From assembly GCA_002388905.1 (NCBI GenBank), contig DGNJ01000102.1, forward strand, positions 1,628 through 7,557: a stretch of DNA of 5,930 nt, written 5' to 3'. A model generated the notes under the pieces. The model saw only the letters and a program-made list of their open reading frames with translations. It ran no database searches and had not been told where the DNA came from. Numbering within the stretch: position 1 is the first letter of the stretch; every line of letters begins with the position of its first letter. Positions 1-5,902 of the stretch are shown here, one piece after another. Position numbers and translations under genes: made by a program. This stretch comes from Cellvibrionales bacterium UBA4495. Its GTDB lineage: Bacteria; Pseudomonadota; Gammaproteobacteria; Pseudomonadales; Porticoccaceae.

Positions 1-343
1 CCCCCTGGATGCGGGCGGCGCCCGCGCCCAGGGGGCCGCTCAGGATCAGGGTATAGGCGTCGCGATCCTGGTGCCAGTTGAGCCAGGCGCTACCGTTGTC
101 CGCCGGTGCCCGATAGCCGATCTTGCCTTCGAGGCGCCACCTGTCCAGGCCTTCCAGGGCCGACCGGTGCCGGGACCAGTCCACCGCTTTGACCGGCGCT
201 TGAGCCGCGCAGCCCGCCAGCACCAGGAGAAAGGTTGCCAGGCAGGCGATGACGATGAGGCCGCAACGTCTGGCCGGGGCGGGCCCGCCGCCGAGCGCCG
301 GGGGCCGGAGTGCCGCCGGGGGAGTGTCTGGTGGTGCGGTCAT
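1..343 (-). CDS. lolB: Outer-membrane lipoprotein insertase LolB (partial, 3' end off the left edge)
   Basis: LolB is the outer-membrane acceptor of the Lol pathway: it takes lipoproteins from periplasmic LolA and inserts them in the inner leaflet of the outer membrane. The ATG at 343 opens 114 visible codons; the C-terminal part lies outside the window. Residues 28-45 form a hydrophobic signal segment ending in a lipobox, L42-A43-G44-C45, so C45 would be lipidated. The mature start carries the family pattern: W56, H59, L63, L66, W69 and G73-K74, then W90 and the GPLG loop at 103-106, matching the N-terminal half of LolB. The segment before the hydrophobic core (about 27 residues, Pro/Ala/Gly-rich, with R25-R26) is long for a lipoprotein signal, and I see no better start inside it. 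It begins 13 nt after the stop of the TPR lipoprotein gene, so the two are probably co-transcribed. The Shine-Dalgarno sequence is weak. Identification rests on the motif pattern and gene order. Confidence 0.9.
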   Translation of the reverse strand, partial: MTAPPDTPPAALRPPALGGGPAPARRCGLIVIACLATFLLVLAGCAAQAPVKAVDWSRHRSALEGLDRWRLEGKIGYRAPADNGSAWLNWHQDRDAYTLILSGPLGAGAARIQG

Positions 344-356
344 GGCGGAGCCCGGC

Positions 357-2108
357 TCAGTCCTGGCCGGACTGGAGCCGGTCGCGGGTCTCGAGGATGA
401 TGGTGTTGCCCGGTGACTCCTCCAGGGCTTTATCCCATACTCGCCGGGCTTCCTCTTTCTTGCCGGTCACCCAGAGTACTTCGCCCAGGTGGGCGGCCAC
501 TTCCGGGTCAGGGAAGGCCTCGAAGGCTTCCCGGAGGTATTTCAGGGCCTTGTCGTAATCGCCCAGGCGGTAGTAAACCCAGCCCAGGCTGTCGGTGATG
601 GCCGGGTCCTCGGGTTTGAGTTGCCGGGCCCGGCGAATCAGTTCGTAGGCTTCGCGGTAGCGGTCGGAGAGGTTGAGCAGGGTATAACCCAGGGCGTTCA
701 GTGCGGTGGCATTGTCCGGTTCCCGGGCGAGAATGGCCCTGAGGTCGCTCTCGGCCTTTTCCAGATCCCCCTGCCTGGCGCCGACCACGGACCGGGTATA
801 CAGCAGGCTGATATTATCCGGGTCCTTGTCCAGGGCCTGGCCGAGCACCTCCCGGGCCTCGTCAAGGTTTTCCTCGCCGATAAGCAACTCTGCCTCTATC
901 TGGTAAAGGCCGGTGGCCAGCCCCGGCCGTTCGTTGCGCAGCTGGTTCAGGTAGACCCGGGCGGCGGGCAGGCCGGCATTGCGTTTGAGCATGCGGGCGG
1001 CCCGGTCGGCGGCGGTGAGCACGTACTGGCCGCGCCGGACCCGGGTATAGTGGTGCAGGGCATCCTCGAAGCGTCCATTTTCCTCGGCAAGCCGGCCCAG
1101 GTGGAAGTTGGCGGCCGATGCCCGGCGGTTTTCCCGGATCAGTTCGTTCAGCAGGGTGGCGGCCTCGTCGTCGTTGCCCATCTCCTTGCTGATCAGGGCC
1201 AGGGAGAGCTTGAGTTCCGGATCGTCCGGGTAGAGGGATACCAGTTCGCGTATCTGCTCGCGAGAAGCGGCCAGGTCCTCGTCGGCGAGCAGCCGGGCGT
1301 ACTGCAGCCGCAGTCGCTTGCTGCCCGGCAGTTCCCGCAGGGATTTTCGCAGGGACTTCAGGACCGCGTCCGCCTGGCCGCTCTCGTGGAGCAACTGGGC
1401 GTGGAGCAGTTGGGCGGTTTCATTGGCGGGTTCCAGTTCGATAACCCGACGCGCCGCCGCCAGGCTCTTGTCCGGGGCGTTCAACTGTCGCAGCAGCATG
1501 GCTTCGCCCAGCAACAGGCCGGTATTGTCGGGGTGCTTGCGCTCCAGTTCACGGTAAAGGGCCAGCAGGCGTTCCTTCTCACGGCGCGGTACCGGTTCGG
1601 CAAACGCGGCCAGGGATTGGAGGTACTCGTCGTCCCCGGCCAGCAGCAGATACTCGCTGTGGGGGAAGGCTTCCACTACCCGGCCGGCCCGGGCCAGGTG
1701 GAAGCTCACCAGGCGCCGGGCGTCGAGATTGTCCGGTTCGACCTCTACCCAGAGTTCCGACAGCTCCAGGATTTTTTCGTCGCGATTGAGGTAGCTGGCA
1801 ATACGGATAGCGCGATCGATAACAGCGGGATCCCGGGTTTCGTAGGCCTGGCGCATGTAGATTTCCAGGGCTGCGTCCACCTGGTTGCGGATGCCGGCAA
1901 ATTCGGCCACCAGGAGTTCGTAAAGCGTGCCGGCATCGAAGTCCCGGGTCGGGTGCGATTCGCCGGTCGGTACCCCGGTCTCCACGGGCGCCGCTGCCGC
2001 ATCCGGTTCGGCCGGGTCCGGCGCCACGGCGGCGCATCCCGCCAGTGCGGTGAGCACGGCGAACAGACCGGGCCGGAGCAGCTTTCGAAGGGTCGTCCGT
2101 ATAGGCAA
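357..2108 (-). CDS. TPR-repeat lipoprotein, lolB/hemA-linked (583 aa, probable TTG start)
   Basis: This is a large tetratricopeptide-repeat protein of the kind found between lolB and hemA in Pseudomonas and relatives; its exact role is not known to me. The frame is open up to 2243, but I place the start at the TTG at 2108. That start puts a basic n-region (R4, R8, K9, R12), a hydrophobic core and a perfect lipobox L22-A23-G24-C25 at the N-terminus, and leaves the candidate promoter at 2140-2148 outside the gene. A GGGA at 2118-2121 lies 9 nt before the TTG; a rare ATT start at 2111 cannot be excluded. After C25 comes an Ala/Pro-rich linker, then from about residue 57 a helical repeat solenoid to the C-terminus. 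The clearest TPR units are near the end (about 430-570), with the LGY, LGW and YDKAL type signatures. It should act as a periplasmic scaffold anchored to the outer membrane (inferred from signal and repeats). It is probably co-transcribed with lolB. Confidence 0.88.
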   Translation of the reverse strand: MPIRTTLRKLLRPGLFAVLTALAGCAAVAPDPAEPDAAAAPVETGVPTGESHPTRDFDAGTLYELLVAEFAGIRNQVDAALEIYMRQAYETRDPAVIDRAIRIASYLNRDEKILELSELWVEVEPDNLDARRLVSFHLARAGRVVEAFPHSEYLLLAGDDEYLQSLAAFAEPVPRREKERLLALYRELERKHPDNTGLLLGEAMLLRQLNAPDKSLAAARRVIELEPANETAQLLHAQLLHESGQADAVLKSLRKSLRELPGSKRLRLQYARLLADEDLAASREQIRELVSLYPDDPELKLSLALISKEMGNDDEAATLLNELIRENRRASAANFHLGRLAEENGRFEDALHHYTRVRRGQYVLTAADRAARMLKRNAGLPAARVYLNQLRNERPGLATGLYQIEAELLIGEENLDEAREVLGQALDKDPDNISLLYTRSVVGARQGDLEKAESDLRAILAREPDNATALNALGYTLLNLSDRYREAYELIRRARQLKPEDPAITDSLGWVYYRLGDYDKALKYLREAFEAFPDPEVAAHLGEVLWVTGKKEEARRVWDKALEESPGNTIILETRDRLQSGQD

Positions 2109-2139
2109 AATCGAGTTTCCCGTGTCCTGCAGGCCGATT

Positions 2140-2148
2140 ATTGTAGCA
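2140..2148 (-). promoter_or_regulatory. Candidate extended -10 promoter for the TPR lipoprotein-lolB unit
   Basis: On the minus strand this reads TGCTACAAT: an extended -10 (TGn) followed by TACAAT, one mismatch from TATAAT. No TTGACA-like -35 lies at the usual distance, which is typical of extended -10 promoters. Transcription would begin near 2133, giving a leader of about 25 nt to the proposed TTG at 2108. This supports the shorter start, because the longest open frame would begin upstream of its own promoter. Pattern-based only. Confidence 0.5.
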
Positions 2149-2168
2149 GGTCCGGTATCGGCCGGACC
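2149..2168. repeat. Perfect 7-bp inverted repeat abutting the minus-strand -10
   Basis: GGTCCGG (2149-2155) and CCGGACC (2162-2168) are perfect complements separated by 6 nt. The repeat ends directly at the extended -10 of the TPR gene and covers the place where a spacer and -35 element would sit. It could be an operator for a dimeric regulator. As a hairpin it lies upstream of both predicted transcripts, so a DNA-level role is more likely than an RNA one. No family is recognised. Confidence 0.5.
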
Positions 2169-2177
2169 GCCACGGCA

Positions 2178-2193
2178 TGGGAAATATGTCCCA
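2178..2193. repeat. Near-perfect 16-bp palindrome in the divergent control region
   Basis: The sequence TGGGAAATATGTCCCA is symmetric at 14 of 16 positions (TGGGA, N6 with central ATAT, TCCCA). It lies about midway between the two candidate promoters, near -52 of the minus-strand start and near -58 of the hemA start. That would suit an activator or a shared operator. It does not match the FNR/Anr box (TTGAT-N4-ATCAA) and I do not recognise the regulator. Confidence 0.45.
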
Positions 2194-2208
2194 ACCGAGC
2201 GATTGTAC

Positions 2209-2237
2209 TTGTCATGGCGGCCCCGGATTCGGACAAT
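2209..2237 (+). promoter_or_regulatory. Candidate sigma-70 promoter of hemA
   Basis: TTGTCA at 2209-2214 (5 of 6 to TTGACA) is followed, after exactly 17 nt, by GACAAT at 2232-2237 (4 of 6 to TATAAT, keeping the key A2 and T6). Transcription would start near 2244, leaving a leader of only about 20 nt before the hemA ATG at 2265. It is the best -35/-10 pair I can find between 2160 and 2264, but the -10 is imperfect. Confidence 0.42.
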
Positions 2238-2264
2238 TTGCACTTCACGGTTATTTGCCCTCGC

Positions 2265-3527
2265 ATGAATCTGTTTCTCCTAGGCATCAACCACCTGACA
2301 GCGCCGGTGGACCTGCGTGAAAAGCTCGCTTTCGCTCCCGAGACAGTGCCGGGGGCCCTGGCTGCGGCCAGCGAGGCCACGGGTGCGGCCGAGGTGATGA
2401 TCCTGTCCACCTGCAACCGCACCGAAATCTACGCTGTCGGCGACCTGCCCGACGGTTGTATGCGCCAATGGCTGGCCGGCTACCAGGGCCTCGACGAGGA
2501 CGAACTCGCCGGTCGCCTCTATGAGCTGCGCGACCGGGATGCCCTGTTGCACATGATGAAGGTGGCCAGCGGCCTCGATTCCCTGGTGCTGGGCGAGCCC
2601 CAGATTCTGGGCCAGGTGAAATCCGCCTATGCCGTGGCCCGGGACGCGGGCACCGTCAGTTCGGTGCTTAACCAGACCTTCCAGCATATTTTTTCCGTGG
2701 TCAAGCGTGTCCGCTCGGAAACCGCCATCGGCCAGAACCCGGTGTCCGTGGCCTACGCCGCGGTCAACCTGTCCACGCAGATTTTCAGTGACCTTAAGAA
2801 GGTTAATGCCCTGTTGATCGGTGCCGGCGAGACCGTCGAGCTGGTGGCCCAGCACCTGCGGCAGAAAAACATCGGCAGCATTACCGTGGCCAACCGCACC
2901 CTTAACCGGGCGGCCGACCTGGCGCGCAACTTCAATGCCCAGGCCATCCTGCTCTCCGACATTCCCGAACACCTGCACAAGGCCGATATGGTGATATCGT
3001 CAACCGCGAGCCAGCTGCCCATCCTGGGCAAGGGCGCGGTGGAATCCGCCCTGCGCCGTCGCAGGCACCGCCCCATGTTTATGGTGGATATCGCCGTACC
3101 CCGGGACATCGAACCGGAGGTGGACAAGCTCGACGACGTCTACCTTTATACCGTCGACGACCTCAAGGAGGTGATCGAGGAAAATCTTCGCAGCCGGGAG
3201 AGCGCCGCCAGCCAGGCTGAGCAGATCATCCGGGAAGGGCTCGATGCCTGGCAAAAACAGTTGCGAACCCTGAACGCCGTAGGCACTATCCGCGCCTTCC
3301 GCCAGAGTGTCGAGGAAATCCGCGACGCCGAGCTGGACAAAGCCATTCATGCCCTGCAGCGGGGCCAGGCTCCGGAGGAGGTGTTGTCGTCGCTGGCAAG
3401 GGGACTCACCAACAAGCTCCTGCATACCCCGACACTGCGCCTGAAGCAGGCCGGCGAGGAGGGGCGCGAGGACCACATCCGCCTGGCCCACGAACTTTTC
3501 GACCTCAAGGGCGGCAACGGCGACTGA
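2265..3527 (+). CDS. hemA: Glutamyl-tRNA reductase (420 aa)
   Basis: HemA reduces glutamyl-tRNA(Glu) with NADPH to glutamate-1-semialdehyde, the first committed step of the C5 route to 5-aminolevulinate, haem and other tetrapyrroles, in the cytoplasm. The N-terminus (LGINHLTAPV, residues 6-15) and the STCNRTE block with catalytic C50 at 48-54 are diagnostic. The substrate-site block SGLDSLVLGEPQILGQVK follows, then the NADPH-binding GAGETVE motif at 186-192 and the VDIAVPRDIEPEV block. The C-terminal dimerisation helices end with an LTNKLLHTPT segment. The length equals that of the family (about 418-420). I use the ATG at 2265 because it aligns with the usual N-terminus; an in-frame ATG at 2214 would add 17 unconserved residues and overlap the candidate promoter. 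No Shine-Dalgarno is evident. It heads hemA-prfA-prmC, diverging from the TPR-lolB unit. Confidence 0.98.
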   Translation: MNLFLLGINHLTAPVDLREKLAFAPETVPGALAAASEATGAAEVMILSTCNRTEIYAVGDLPDGCMRQWLAGYQGLDEDELAGRLYELRDRDALLHMMKVASGLDSLVLGEPQILGQVKSAYAVARDAGTVSSVLNQTFQHIFSVVKRVRSETAIGQNPVSVAYAAVNLSTQIFSDLKKVNALLIGAGETVELVAQHLRQKNIGSITVANRTLNRAADLARNFNAQAILLSDIPEHLHKADMVISSTASQLPILGKGAVESALRRRRHRPMFMVDIAVPRDIEPEVDKLDDVYLYTVDDLKEVIEENLRSRESAASQAEQIIREGLDAWQKQLRTLNAVGTIRAFRQSVEEIRDAELDKAIHALQRGQAPEEVLSSLARGLTNKLLHTPTLRLKQAGEEGREDHIRLAHELFDLKGGNGD

Positions 3528-3548
3528 CCGGCAATTTCCACCTTATCC

Positions 3549-3554
3549 GAAGGG
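3549..3554 (+). promoter_or_regulatory. Ribosome-binding site of prfA
   Basis: GAAGGG lies just before the prfA ATG at 3558, leaving 3 nt between them, closer than the usual spacing. It is the only purine-rich stretch in the 30-nt gap after hemA. No terminator is seen in that gap, in line with hemA-prfA co-transcription. Confidence 0.5.
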
Positions 3555-3557
3555 CCC

Positions 3558-4640
3558 ATGAAAGCATCCATACTCGACAAGCTTGAATCCCTGAGTGACC
3601 GCTACCAGGAAGTGGGGGCGCTGCTCAGCGACCCCGATATCATCGGCGACCAGAACAAATTTCGCGATCTTTCCCGCGAATACGCCGAGCTCGAGGCGAT
3701 CACCGGCACTTATCGTGAGTATCGGGAACTACTCGGGGACCTGGGCCAGGCCCGGGCCCTGCTGGAGGATTCGGACGCGGACATGCGCGCCATGGCCGAG
3801 GAGGAAATCGAGGCCGGCGAGTCCCGGCGGCAGGAACTGGAAACCGAATTGCAGAGGCTGCTGCTGCCCAGGGACCCTAACGACAACTGCAACGTATTCC
3901 TGGAAATCCGCGCCGGCACCGGCGGTGACGAGGCGGCCATTTTTGCCGGCGACCTTTTCCGCATGTACAGCAAGTATGCCGAACGCAAGCGCTGGAAGGT
4001 GGAGGTGATCAGCCAGAGCCACGGCGAACACGGCGGCTTCAAGGAAGTGATCGCCCGGCTGGTGGGGCAGGGGGTCTATTCCCATCTCAAATTCGAATCG
4101 GGCGCCCACCGGGTCCAGCGGGTGCCGGAAACCGAGTCCCAGGGCCGCATTCATACGTCGGCCTGCACCGTGGCCGTGCTGCCGGAACCGGAGGCGGTGG
4201 ACGATGTGGAGATCGACAAGAATGATCTGCGTATCGACACCTTCCGGGCCTCGGGCGCGGGTGGCCAGCACGTCAACAAGACGGATTCCGCCATCCGCAT
4301 CACCCACCTGCCCACCGGTATCGTCGTGGAGTGCCAGGACGAGCGTTCCCAGCACAAGAACCGGGCCAAGGCCCTGGCCCTGCTCCAGGCTAAACTCCAG
4401 AACGCCCGGGAGGAAGCTTCTGCCCGGGAGCAGGCCGATGCCCGTCGGAGCCTGGTAGGCAGCGGCGACCGTTCGGAGCGCATCCGCACCTATAACTTTC
4501 CCCAGGGAAGGCTCACCGACCACCGCATCAATCTCACCCTCTACAAACTGGGCGAGATCATGGAGGGCAACCTGGACGAGGTGGTGTCGCCCCTGGTGCA
4601 CGAATACCAGGCGGAGCAGCTGGCCGCCCTGGCCGGCTGA
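3558..4640 (+). CDS. prfA: Peptide chain release factor 1 (360 aa)
   Basis: RF1 recognises UAA and UAG in the ribosomal A site and triggers hydrolysis of peptidyl-tRNA. The full 360-residue length matches the family. An N-terminal helical domain (about 1-100) is followed by the core block [20 protein letters not shown]. The stop-codon-reading tripeptide of the PxT type is P190-E191-T192, which assigns it to RF1 rather than RF2 (SPF). The catalytic GGQ is at 235-237, inside [17 protein letters not shown], followed by the [13 protein letters not shown] block. Q237 is the residue that PrmC, encoded next door, methylates. The ATG at 3558 gives the usual N-terminus and has GAAGGG ahead of it. It lies 30 nt after hemA and 11 nt before prmC. 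Everything needed for function is present. Confidence 0.98.
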   Translation: MKASILDKLESLSDRYQEVGALLSDPDIIGDQNKFRDLSREYAELEAITGTYREYRELLGDLGQARALLEDSDADMRAMAEEEIEAGESRRQELETELQRLLLPRDPNDNCNVFLEIRAGTGGDEAAIFAGDLFRMYSKYAERKRWKVEVISQSHGEHGGFKEVIARLVGQGVYSHLKFESGAHRVQRVPETESQGRIHTSACTVAVLPEPEAVDDVEIDKNDLRIDTFRASGAGGQHVNKTDSAIRITHLPTGIVVECQDERSQHKNRAKALALLQAKLQNAREEASAREQADARRSLVGSGDRSERIRTYNFPQGRLTDHRINLTLYKLGEIMEGNLDEVVSPLVHEYQAEQLAALAG

Positions 4641-4642
4641 GG
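4639..4642 (+). promoter_or_regulatory. prmC ribosome-binding site overlapping the prfA stop codon
   Basis: GAGG overlaps the TGA of prfA (4638-4640) and lies 9 nt before the TTG at 4652. It supports that TTG as the prmC start and suggests that ribosomes ending on prfA re-initiate on prmC, which would couple release factor and its methylase. Confidence 0.5.
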
Positions 4643-4651
4643 CGGTTCCGG

Positions 4652-5488
4652 TTGGCAACCGTCGCCGACCTGCTGGCCCGCGCCGCCGAACTGGCGCCGG
4701 TGTCCGGGACGCCGCGTCTCGATGCGGAAGTCTTGCTGTGCCACGTGCTGCGCCGGGATCGGACCTGGTTGTTCACCTGGCCGGATAAACCCGTCGACCC
4801 CGACCAATGCAGGGCTTTCGACGCCCTGCTCGCACGGCGGCGGTGCGGCGAACCTGTCGCTTACATCACCGGCGAGCGGGAATTCTGGTCCCTGACCCTG
4901 AAGGTTTCGCCGGATACCCTGATCCCCCGGCCCGAGACCGAGCTTCTGGTGGAAACCGCGCTGGCGCGACTGGGAAAACCTCGTTCCCGCATTCTCGACC
5001 TGGGCACGGGTACCGGCGCCGTGGCCCTGGCCCTGGCCGTCGAGCAACCGGATTGGACCGTATTGGCGGTGGACAGTGCACCAGGGGCCGTGACCCTGGC
5101 CCGCCACAATGCCGGGCGGCTCGGGTTGGCCAACGTCGAGGTGCGAATCAGTGACTGGTTTGCCAGCGTGGACGGCCGATTCGACCTGATTGTCAGCAAC
5201 CCGCCCTATATCGCCGAGGGCGACCCCCATCTTCGGGCGGGCGACGTGCGCTTCGAGCCGGTGGGGGCGCTCGCCGCCGGCCCGGACGGTTTACGGGACC
5301 TGCGCCGCATTGCCCGGGAAGCATTGGATCACCTGTGCGAGGGGGGGCTGTTGCTGGTGGAACACGGCGCCGATCAGGGTGCGGCGGTAAGAGACTTGTT
5401 CGGGCAGGCGGGGCTGCGGGGGGTCGAAACCCTGCGCGATCTGGCGGGCCTGGACAGGGTGACCCTGGGCCTTAAGCCCTCAGGCTGA
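4652..5488 (+). CDS. prmC: Release factor glutamine methyltransferase PrmC (HemK), 278 aa, TTG start
   Basis: PrmC transfers a methyl group from S-adenosylmethionine to the glutamine of the GGQ motif in RF1 and RF2, which speeds peptide release. An N-terminal helical substrate-binding domain (about 1-75, with the GEPVAYITGEREFW block) precedes the IPRPETE motif (91-97). Then come the SAM-binding motif I DLGTGTGA (116-123) and the catalytic NPPY at 183-186, which binds the target glutamine; the motif pattern is that of PrmC rather than other N5-glutamine methylases. The length is close to the E. coli protein (277). No ATG or GTG fits the N-terminus; the TTG at 4652 has a GAGG 9 nt upstream. 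Its last 17 bp overlap the 3' end of the convergent PilZ gene. It is the third gene of hemA-prfA-prmC. Confidence 0.97.
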   Translation: MATVADLLARAAELAPVSGTPRLDAEVLLCHVLRRDRTWLFTWPDKPVDPDQCRAFDALLARRRCGEPVAYITGEREFWSLTLKVSPDTLIPRPETELLVETALARLGKPRSRILDLGTGTGAVALALAVEQPDWTVLAVDSAPGAVTLARHNAGRLGLANVEVRISDWFASVDGRFDLIVSNPPYIAEGDPHLRAGDVRFEPVGALAAGPDGLRDLRRIAREALDHLCEGGLLLVEHGADQGAAVRDLFGQAGLRGVETLRDLAGLDRVTLGLKPSG

Positions 5489-5813
5489 ACTCCCGCGCGG
5501 ATCTGAGAAGCGTCAGCTTTTCGCCGGGATTGAAATTGACAAACTGGCAGCCCGTGCTGCCGCTGGTACCGCGTTCCGCCGGACGGTGCCAGGCGATTCG
5601 TATTTCGCCGGTGACGGTGACGGTTTCGCCATCGTGCCGGGGCAGGGTGATTGCCACCCGGCGGTGGCCCGGCTGGGCGACGGCCCTGGGCGAGAACAAC
5701 ATCATGCCGCCCGTGGAGATGTCGCCGATATAACCCAGGGTGGAATCGGTGAGCAGGTCTTTCACCGGGGCTAGGGCGATAAAGCGGGCACGGTTGCAGC
5801 GGCGTCGGTTCAT
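5472..5813 (-). CDS. Small PilZ-domain protein, predicted c-di-GMP receptor (113 aa)
   Basis: A stand-alone PilZ domain. The two ligand-binding signatures of the family are present: an RxxxR arginine pair near the N-terminus (R4-R-C-N-R8) and a DxSxxG motif (D31-I-S-T-G-G36). The end of the domain shows the usual GCQF strand at 88-91. Such proteins bind cyclic di-GMP and switch motility, polysaccharide or other outputs; the partner is not visible here. There is no signal peptide or membrane segment, so it should be cytoplasmic. The start is uncertain. I use the ATG at 5813, which lacks a Shine-Dalgarno; a GTG at 5828 would add five residues and has AGGTG at 5840-5844 (11 nt away). The strongest ribosome-binding site upstream (GGAGG at 5862-5866) serves an ATG at 5856 in another frame. 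The gene converges on prmC and overlaps it by 17 bp, with no terminator evident between them. Confidence 0.85.
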   Translation of the reverse strand: MNRRRCNRARFIALAPVKDLLTDSTLGYIGDISTGGMMLFSPRAVAQPGHRRVAITLPRHDGETVTVTGEIRIAWHRPAERGTSGSTGCQFVNFNPGEKLTLLRSAREFSLRA

Positions 5814-5844
5814 GGGGTCTGTTAACACTATTTGAATTGCACCT

Positions 5845-5879
5845 GCTGGAAGCCATTTTTGCCTCCAGCTCGGCGGAGG
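5845..5879 (-). repeat. Two overlapping, mutually exclusive inverted repeats upstream of the PilZ gene
   Basis: GCTGGA (5845-5850) pairs with TCCAGC (5864-5869). CCTCC (5862-5866) pairs with GGAGG (5875-5879). The two share 5864-5866, so only one can form at a time. Read in the PilZ direction, the shared strand contains GGAGG followed by CAAAA and ATG, and the second stem ends directly before AGGTG. Either hairpin could therefore hide or expose a ribosome-binding site. Stems are only 5-6 bp, and a role is inferred. Confidence 0.4.
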
Positions 5880-5887
5880 AAGCGCAG

Positions 5888-5902
5888 TTTAGTCATTCTA
5901 AA
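5888..5902 (-). promoter_or_regulatory. Short inverted repeat with a possible -10 element for the PilZ gene
   Basis: TTTAG-TCATT-CTAAA is a 5-bp perfect inverted repeat with a 5-nt centre. On the minus strand it contains TAGAAT (5895-5900), 5 of 6 to TATAAT, but no good -35 is seen 16-18 nt upstream. If used, the transcript would start near 5888 and the two alternative hairpins would lie in its leader. The surrounding 5829-5930 holds no gene that I can support. Confidence 0.28.

Noticed and set aside
2176..2193. FNR/Anr or sigma-54 site upstream of hemA
   Set aside because: No TTGAT-N4-ATCAA and no GG-N10-GC promoter pattern can be read here; the palindrome has a different core.
2109..2243. 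The 45-residue N-terminal extension of the TPR protein
   Set aside because: It would precede a complete lipoprotein signal peptide, overlap the divergent control region and lie upstream of the candidate promoter. The lipobox at residues 22-25 fits the TTG start.
489..2264. A stop-free plus-strand frame of 592 codons antisense to the TPR gene and continuous with hemA
   Set aside because: It mirrors a GC-rich TPR gene whose codons rarely give antisense stops; the translation is Gly/Val/Gln-rich without family features, and hemA has a clear conserved start at 2265.
4125..4133. PET instead of PAT as an odd RF1 stop-codon tripeptide
   Set aside because: The motif in RF1 is PxT with a variable centre, and the rest of RF1 is fully conserved, so this is ordinary variation.
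3729..4658. A 309-codon minus-strand frame opposite prfA
   Set aside because: It is a shadow of prfA: no family motif, no credible ribosome-binding site, and the opposite strand encodes a complete RF1.
4541..5230. A 229-codon minus-strand frame opposite prmC
   Set aside because: It is a shadow frame with Gly/Gln/Arg-biased sequence, opposite all the prmC motifs.
5475..5486. Bidirectional terminator at the prmC/PilZ junction
   Set aside because: The stem is only 4 bp with no T-tract on either side.
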